Part shown: positions 59,233 through 64,000 of the stretch, one piece after another
Numbering within the stretch: the stretch's first letter is position 1
Layout of the letters: each line of letters starts with the position of its first letter
DNA from: Paractinoplanes ovalisporus
Lineage (GTDB): Bacteria; Actinomycetota; Actinomycetes; Mycobacteriales; Micromonosporaceae
Direction: 5' to 3'
Assembly: GCF_016834655.1 (NCBI RefSeq)
Contig: NZ_JAENHP010000014.1
Coordinates: 186,001 to 250,000, forward strand
Length of the DNA: 64,000 nt
Made by a program: the position numbers and the translations under genes
The notes under the pieces: generated by a model
Database searches by the model: none
The model's input: only the letters and a program-made list of their open reading frames with translations
Told to the model about the DNA's origin: nothing

Positions 59233-59967
59233 ATGGGCTGGGAAGCATTGGGGCAGTGGGGTGACGACGTCACCCGGGTGGAACGGCTCACGGGTGGCGT
59301 GGCCAACGACGTGTGGAGCGTACGCATCGACGGCCGCCTCGCAGTCGGCCGGCTGGGCACGAGGAGCGACGCCGACCTGGCTTGGGAGACCGAGCTCATG
59401 CGCGACCTCGACGGCGCGGGCCTGACCGTTCCGGTGCCGATCCCCACCACGGACGGCCGGCTGTTCGCCGGTGGTCTGGTGGTCATGACCTATCTGGAGG
59501 GTGGCCCGCCCGAGACACCGGCCGACTGGAGACGTGTGGCCGCCACGCTCCGCGAAGTGCACCGGCTGACCCGCGGCCGGCCGCAGCGTCCGGGCTGGCG
59601 GTCGTCGGCCGACCTGCTGCACACCGAGACCGGCACGAAGGTCGACCTCGGCGCGATGCCGCCCGAGAGCGTGGCCCGCTGCCGGGCGGCGTGGGCGCGG
59701 TTGGCCGGGCGTCCGACGTGTGTCGTGCACGGCAACCCCACCAACCCGTCCAACATCCGCATGACCGCCGAGCGAGTGGCGCTGATCGACTGGGACGAGG
59801 CCCACGTCGACGTCCCCGACCTCGACCTCGTGCTGCCGGGCAACGCGGCCGGGCTCGACGACCACGCCCACGACATCGCCGCACAGGCGTCGGCCGCGTG
59901 GGAAGCCGCCGTCTGCTGGGACGACGACTACGCGGTCAGGCGACTGGCTAAGGTCCGAGCCGTTTAG
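59233..59967 (+). CDS. Aminoglycoside phosphotransferase (APH) family kinase
   Basis: 244 aa, protein-kinase-like fold. RLTGGVANDVWSVRIDGRLA is the glycine loop, VVHGNPTNPSNIRM the catalytic loop, LIDWDEA the metal-binding DxD. The usual HGD is HGN here, replacing the catalytic aspartate, so kinase activity is uncertain. Likely modifies a small metabolite rather than a drug. The 10-bp gap to the previous gene suggests a shared transcript. Confidence 0.8.
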   Translation: MGWEALGQWGDDVTRVERLTGGVANDVWSVRIDGRLAVGRLGTRSDADLAWETELMRDLDGAGLTVPVPIPTTDGRLFAGGLVVMTYLEGGPPETPADWRRVAATLREVHRLTRGRPQRPGWRSSADLLHTETGTKVDLGAMPPESVARCRAAWARLAGRPTCVVHGNPTNPSNIRMTAERVALIDWDEAHVDVPDLDLVLPGNAAGLDDHAHDIAAQASAAWEAAVCWDDDYAVRRLAKVRAV

Positions 59968-60090
59968 GCACGGCCGCGCAACGGCGGAGGTCCAGACCGT
60001 TCAGGCGCGGCGGAGCAACGGCGGGGAGCCAGACCGTTCAGGCGCGGCGGAGCAACGGCGGGGAGCCAGGCCGTTCAGGCGCGGCGGCGG
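59960..60090. repeat. 37-bp tandem repeat between convergent genes
   Basis: The unit beginning CCGTTCAGGCGCGGCGGA recurs at 59960 (diverged), 59997, 60034 and 60071, exact 37-bp period, middle copies nearly identical. The first copy includes the APH stop and the last the stop of the opposing membrane-protein gene. Confidence 0.85.
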
Positions 60091-60341
60091 AACGCCAGGA
60101 CTCCGAGGGCGATTCCGGCGAGGGCCGGCAGCCCGATCAACACCACGTCGTCCAGCCGGCTGTTCAGGTCGGATTCGACGTACGTCTCGTCCAGCACCAG
60201 AGTGAAGAACAGCCACCCACTCACGACTAGGAGGAGGGCGGCCAGCACAGCCAGCGTCCTCCACTGTGACGCCCGGAAGCCCCACACGACCACGCCGGCA
60301 AGGGCTACGGCGATGACGACGTACCAGAGTTCCAGCTGCAC
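60075..60341 (-). CDS. Small integral membrane protein
   Basis: 88 aa from GTG 60341. Three hydrophobic helices (LWYVVIAVALAGVVVWGF, LAVLAALLLVVSGWLFFTLV, VLIGLPALAGIALGVLAF), then RRRA. A longer frame to 60392 has an unlikely leader. No family recognised. Its stop codon lies in the 37-bp repeat. Confidence 0.6.
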   Translation of the reverse strand: MQLELWYVVIAVALAGVVVWGFRASQWRTLAVLAALLLVVSGWLFFTLVLDETYVESDLNSRLDDVVLIGLPALAGIALGVLAFRRRA

Positions 60342-60592
60342 GGGACGAACCCTAGCGTCCGGGCGCACGCCCTGCGGTACCACCGGGAACATCCCGGTCG
60401 CGCGCTACGGCCGCACTACTCACGCACATCGCGCGCGGCAGCCGCCGAAGGCGGAGTTCGGCCCGAGTGCGGTTTGCCGGGTCGACGAGCCGTACGTCAT
60501 CGTTGTTGGTATGTATTGATTGGGATGAGTGCATGAATCGATGCCGCTGACATGCTCGCGAGCACACACTCCCGAGCCCACGGAGGATCTTC

Positions 60593-62107
60593 GTGCGAGC
60601 ACCCCTCGTCCTCGGCGTCGCCGCACTGGCGTTAGGGCTGGCCACCGCCCCGGCCCAGGCCGCACCGAACAACATCCTGGCCGCGCCCGACATCTCCGTC
60701 ACCAACGTCAAGGCGCACCTCACGCAATTGCAGAACATCGCCACGGCCAACGGTGGCAATCGCGCGCACGGCCGGCCCGGTTATCTGGCCTCGGTGACGT
60801 ACGTGAAGAATCTGCTCGACGCGGCCGGCTACACCACGCGCCAGCAGTCGTTCACCTACAACGGCGCGACCGGCTACAACCTGATCGCGGACTGGCCGGG
60901 CGGCGACACCGCGGACACGCTGATGATCGGCGGGCACCTGGACAGCGTCACGGCCGGCCCGGGCATCAACGACAACGGCTCCGGCTCGGCCGCGAACCTC
61001 GAGGTCGCCCTGGCCGTCGCGCGCACCGGCTTCCAGCCCGACCGGCACCTGCGTTTCGGCTGGTGGGGCGCGGAGGAGCTGGGGCTGCGGGGGTCGACCG
61101 CGTACGTCAATTCGCTCACGACCGCGCAGAAGCGCGAGATCACCGGCTATCTCAACTTCGACATGGTCGGATCACCCAACCCCGGCTATTTCCTGTACGA
61201 CGGTGACAACTCCGACGGCACCGGCTCGGGTCCCGGCCCGGCCGGTTCGGCGCAGATCGAGCAGACGCTGGCCGACTACTTCACGTCGATCGGCGTGCCG
61301 ACCCGCGGCACCGACTTCGACGGGCGCAGCGACTACGGTCCGTTCATCGCGAACGGCATCCCGGCCGGCGGCATCTTCACCGGCGCCGAGGGCCGCAAGA
61401 CCGCCGCCCAGGTGCAGCTGTGGGGTGGCACGGCCACGACGTTCGACCCGTGCTACCACGCGTCCTGCGACACCACGGCCAACATCAACGACACCGCGCT
61501 CGACCGGAACTCGGACGCCATCGCGTACGCGGTCTGGACGCTGGCCGACGGCGGCACCACGGAACCGCCGACCGGCACGACCGTCTACTCCGACGGCTTC
61601 GAGACGGCGACCGGCTGGACCGCGGGCACGGCCGACACCGCCACGTCGGGCCGGTTCGAGCGCGGCGACCCGGCGGCCACCAGTTCGGGCGTGGCGACCC
61701 AGCTCGGCAACGCCGCGGGCGGCACGTACGACCTGGTCACCGGGGCGACCGCGGGATCCAGTGCGGGCGCCAACGACGTCGACGGCGGCACCACGACGAT
61801 CGTCTCGCCGTCGATCACGCTGCCCACGGGCACGTTGACGCTGAGCTTCGACTGGTATCTGGCGCACCTGAACAACGCGTCCAGCGCCGACTACTTCCGC
61901 GTCCGGGTGATCTCGGGCAGCACCACGACCACGGTGTTCACCCAGGCCGGGGCGGCGTCGAACCGGGCCGCGGCCTGGGCGACCGGCTCGGTCAACCTGT
62001 CCTCGTTCGCCGGCCAGACGATCCGCCTGAGCGTGGAGGCGGCCGACCTGTCGACCGCGTCGCTCGTGGAGGCGGCCGTCGACAACGTCAAGATCACCAA
62101 GGCCTGA
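60593..62107 (+). CDS. Secreted M28 family zinc aminopeptidase with C-terminal beta-domain
   Basis: 504 aa. Signal peptide MRAPLVLGVAALALGLATAP. Peptidase M28 core with all co-catalytic zinc ligands: GGHLDSV (His), INDNGSGSA (Asp), WGAEELGLRGS (Glu pair), NFDMVGS (Asp), YHASCDT (His). The last 170 residues form a jelly-roll-like region (VYSDGFETATGW; LSFDWYLAHL), a P-domain or carbohydrate-binding-like appendage often removed after secretion. Resembles the Streptomyces griseus aminopeptidase. GTG start with GGAGG upstream. Exported N-terminal amino acid release. Confidence 0.93.
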   Translation: MRAPLVLGVAALALGLATAPAQAAPNNILAAPDISVTNVKAHLTQLQNIATANGGNRAHGRPGYLASVTYVKNLLDAAGYTTRQQSFTYNGATGYNLIADWPGGDTADTLMIGGHLDSVTAGPGINDNGSGSAANLEVALAVARTGFQPDRHLRFGWWGAEELGLRGSTAYVNSLTTAQKREITGYLNFDMVGSPNPGYFLYDGDNSDGTGSGPGPAGSAQIEQTLADYFTSIGVPTRGTDFDGRSDYGPFIANGIPAGGIFTGAEGRKTAAQVQLWGGTATTFDPCYHASCDTTANINDTALDRNSDAIAYAVWTLADGGTTEPPTGTTVYSDGFETATGWTAGTADTATSGRFERGDPAATSSGVATQLGNAAGGTYDLVTGATAGSSAGANDVDGGTTTIVSPSITLPTGTLTLSFDWYLAHLNNASSADYFRVRVISGSTTTTVFTQAGAASNRAAAWATGSVNLSSFAGQTIRLSVEAADLSTASLVEAAVDNVKITKA

Positions 62108-62148
62108 GACGTACGCGGGGTGATGGCACTCGCCGTCACCCCGCGCTC

Positions 62149-62916
62149 TCAAGCCAGCATTGTCAGGTATCCCACTCCGGCCCCGGCGAGCACCAATCCG
62201 GTGACGGCCGAGCCGAGCGTCAGCCGGATGCCGAGCGAGATGTCGGCCTGCCGCGCCGCGATGACCCGCTCCCGGCTATCGGTGGAGAAGACAGTCACTC
62301 CCGTACGGCTTTTGGTCAGCTTCCCGCCGCTCATCCGGCCGAGCGCATACACCGCCACGCCACGCGGCACCCGGGTCTCGGTGAGCGTGAGCCGTTCGTT
62401 CTTGCGCACGTCGTCCACGATCTCGCGCAGCACCACCGGCGGCAGGGTCCGAGGAGCCGATTTGCGGTGTACGACCGTGGTCTCCACGTGTACGCGGGGC
62501 TCGGTGAAGAACGGGTAGCCGAGGATCGCCGGATCGACCGGCGCCCGTCCACTGTGGTCGGCCAGCGCGAACCCGTCCGGCGACGAGAAGTCGAGCAGCA
62601 CGTCGTAGTCGGGCCCGTCCCCGGTCGCGAACTGGCGTGTCGGCTCGCGGATGAGCCGCACGTGGAACCAGGCGCTGTCCTGCCCGCTCACCGGCGCGAA
62701 CTGCCGACCGGCCGGCCCGTATTCGGTGCGGCCCTCGAACGCGACCCGCCCACCGCCCGGGTTCGCAGCCGGAACCACCGCGACCCGCCGCATGGTTCGC
62801 AGCGCCCGCAGGTCCCCGAGGTTCAGGAGGAAGAAGATGCCGGAGCCCCCGACGAGCAGGCCCCCCACGCAGAACGCCACAGTCGCGACGGCCATCACGC
62901 CGCCAAGGTAGAGCAT
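62149..62916 (-). CDS. GIDE-domain membrane protein
   Basis: 255 aa. N-terminal helix (VATVAFCVGGLLVGG...) and one at the C-terminus (GSAVTGLVLAGAGVGYLTM) flank a cytoplasmic or periplasmic GIDE domain: SAWFHVRLIREPTRQFATGD, VHRKSAPRTLPPVVL and RVPRGVAVYALGRM. GIDE is known from eukaryotic mitochondrial E3 ligases; the bacterial role is unknown. No RING domain here. Confidence 0.75.
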   Translation of the reverse strand: MLYLGGVMAVATVAFCVGGLLVGGSGIFFLLNLGDLRALRTMRRVAVVPAANPGGGRVAFEGRTEYGPAGRQFAPVSGQDSAWFHVRLIREPTRQFATGDGPDYDVLLDFSSPDGFALADHSGRAPVDPAILGYPFFTEPRVHVETTVVHRKSAPRTLPPVVLREIVDDVRKNERLTLTETRVPRGVAVYALGRMSGGKLTKSRTGVTVFSTDSRERVIAARQADISLGIRLTLGSAVTGLVLAGAGVGYLTMLA

Positions 62917-63002
62917 GCCTTCCAGGGCCGCGCCGACCCCAGGCCTATCTGGTCGATCTCGAGGGCTGCGACGTGATCCACCAGACAGGCCCAGGCGCTT
63001 CG

Positions 63003-63782
63003 TCAGCCGATCTTCCCGGCCGCGAACTCGGCCCCGCGCCCCACGGTGCCGTTCCGGTTGTACGCGAGGTGGGCCGCGAAGTTGTTCCCGCCGCCGCAGA
63101 CCGGGTCGCCGTTGTTGCAGAACTCGATCGCCTTGCCCGCGAACTCCGGCGCCGCCTGCGCGATCGTCTGCCGGCGGATACCCAGCGGATTGCCGTAGAC
63201 GACCACGGCGGCCACACGCGACCGCAGGTCGGCCGGAATGGCCTTGCCCTGCGTCCCGACGCCCCGGATGCCGATGGCGATGTCGGTGACCGTGGCGCCC
63301 TGCGAATAGCCGCCGATCACGAACTGCGTCTCCGGGCAGCTCTGCGCGACCTGCTCGATGTGCTCGGTCATGTTGGTCGCGCCCGGCCCCGCGCTGCGCT
63401 GATTGGAGGCGGCGTCATAGACAACGGCGAACGAGCCCACCGTACGACCGGAGAGCTCACCGCCCAGGGCCTGCGCCAGTGGCCGGCCCACGATGCCCAG
63501 CCCCTGCGGTTCGCCGGTGCCCCGCGCGAAGACCAGTTCCACATCGGAGCACCCGGCCGCGTTGCCGCCACCGGCCTGGCCGTCGTTCTGGGCGAACCGT
63601 TCCCGCAGCCGCTGGAAGAAGGAGCCGCTGGAGGTCGCCGAGCTGCCGGACGCCGTACCGGCAAAGGCCTGAGGCGTGACCACCGCGCCCGCCGCCACGA
63701 CAACCGCACTGATCCCGACCGCCACCAGGCGTCGCGTCCGCCGTCCCGCGGCCCGGTTCGCCCCCACACGTCGTTTTGCCAT
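63003..63782 (-). CDS. Secreted cutinase-family serine esterase
   Basis: 259 aa from ATG 63782 (63791 also possible). Twin-basic signal region then a helix (LVAVGISAVVVAAGAVVTPQ). Ser in GGYSQGA, Asp in NNGDPVCGGG, His in FAAHLAYNRNG form the triad; ELVFARGTGEP is a family landmark. Likely hydrolyses lipid or polyester bonds outside the cell. AAGGGG upstream of the start. Confidence 0.92.
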   Translation of the reverse strand: MAKRRVGANRAAGRRTRRLVAVGISAVVVAAGAVVTPQAFAGTASGSSATSSGSFFQRLRERFAQNDGQAGGGNAAGCSDVELVFARGTGEPQGLGIVGRPLAQALGGELSGRTVGSFAVVYDAASNQRSAGPGATNMTEHIEQVAQSCPETQFVIGGYSQGATVTDIAIGIRGVGTQGKAIPADLRSRVAAVVVYGNPLGIRRQTIAQAAPEFAGKAIEFCNNGDPVCGGGNNFAAHLAYNRNGTVGRGAEFAAGKIG

Positions 63783-64000
63783 TACCACCATCCCCTTGAC
63801 TCGTAGCCGGCCTTGCATCAACCGGTACGGCGGAGACAGCGACCCCGGTTCTGGCACTGGCAGTGCTGATTTACCGCGCTCCGACCCCAGGAACGTTTCC
63901 GCAGCTCAGAGCCCTGAGACGGCCATCTCAGGATTCCGCCGGGAGCGCGTCCCGGACGGGCGGCGGCGCTAGATCTGGGCCCCCGTCCAGGCTCGCATCT
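63783..64000. other. Right edge of window, no gene seen
   Basis: 218 bp upstream of the cutinase gene. It should contain the cutinase promoter; no reading frame with a credible product is visible before the window ends. Confidence 0.4.

Overview
The window is high-GC actinobacterial chromosome, most like Micromonosporaceae (an Actinoplanes-type organism). The evidence is GC-rich codon use, frequent GTG/TTG starts, F420-dependent oxidoreductases, and two actinobacterial housekeeping blocks: der-cmk and rluB-scpB-scpA, followed further on by parA-xerD-ald. The genus is an inference. No rRNA is present.

Layout. (1) 1-8365 is ordinary chromosome: the C-terminal part of a zincin-like protein, threonine aldolase, decayed aldo/keto reductase and LysR fragments, a GntR-ABC transporter operon, an MMPL transporter, a DUF1453-type membrane protein and the membrane part of a histidine kinase. 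(2) Near 8360 the kinase gene is cut by a foreign block. A DEAD/DEAH helicase that has lost its C-terminus, an unrecognised 1,035-aa protein, a C5 cytosine methyltransferase and a Vsr endonuclease form a defence-like island resembling Druantia or DISARM (8.36-15.9 kb). (3) 15.9-18.34 kb is decayed mobile DNA: an AICE RepA-like fragment, IS5- and IS256-type transposase fragments and a broken tyrosine recombinase. (4) 18,343-32,839 is an intact-looking actinomycete integrative and conjugative element (AICE, about 14.5 kb) inserted in the 3' half of a tRNA-Pro(GGG) gene. Its 43-bp core repeat is present at both ends. Modules in order are cargo (a low-GC 671-aa protein with a HEPN-like motif), GNAT plus a KorSA-type GntR repressor with palindromic operators, a transfer operon (small proteins, SpdB-like, FtsK/TraB translocase, clt-like repeats), replication (primase-polymerase, RepA-like ATPase), a C5 methyltransferase, excisionase, integrase and an HNH protein beside the right end. 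(5) 32.8-64 kb is core chromosome with regulators, oxidoreductases, hydrolases and secreted enzymes.

How it fits together. The region downstream of tRNA-Pro looks like an integration hotspot with layers of different age. The youngest is the AICE, which restores the tRNA 3' end and supplies a new hairpin after it. Left of it lie remnants of an older AICE and of IS elements, then the defence island whose left edge destroyed both a histidine kinase and its own helicase. Inside the AICE, a promoter overlapped by KorSA-like palindromes probably controls transfer. Paired arm-type repeats flank the core att sites at nearly equal distances, and a 9-bp GTGACA-type repeat occurs near the left end and at the end of the replication gene. 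The strongest candidates for something undescribed are the 671-aa HEPN-like cargo gene, the helicase/1,035-aa/Dcm/Vsr island, and the FAD-enzyme / PEP-utilising-enzyme / AhpD-like cluster at 35.9-39.4 kb.
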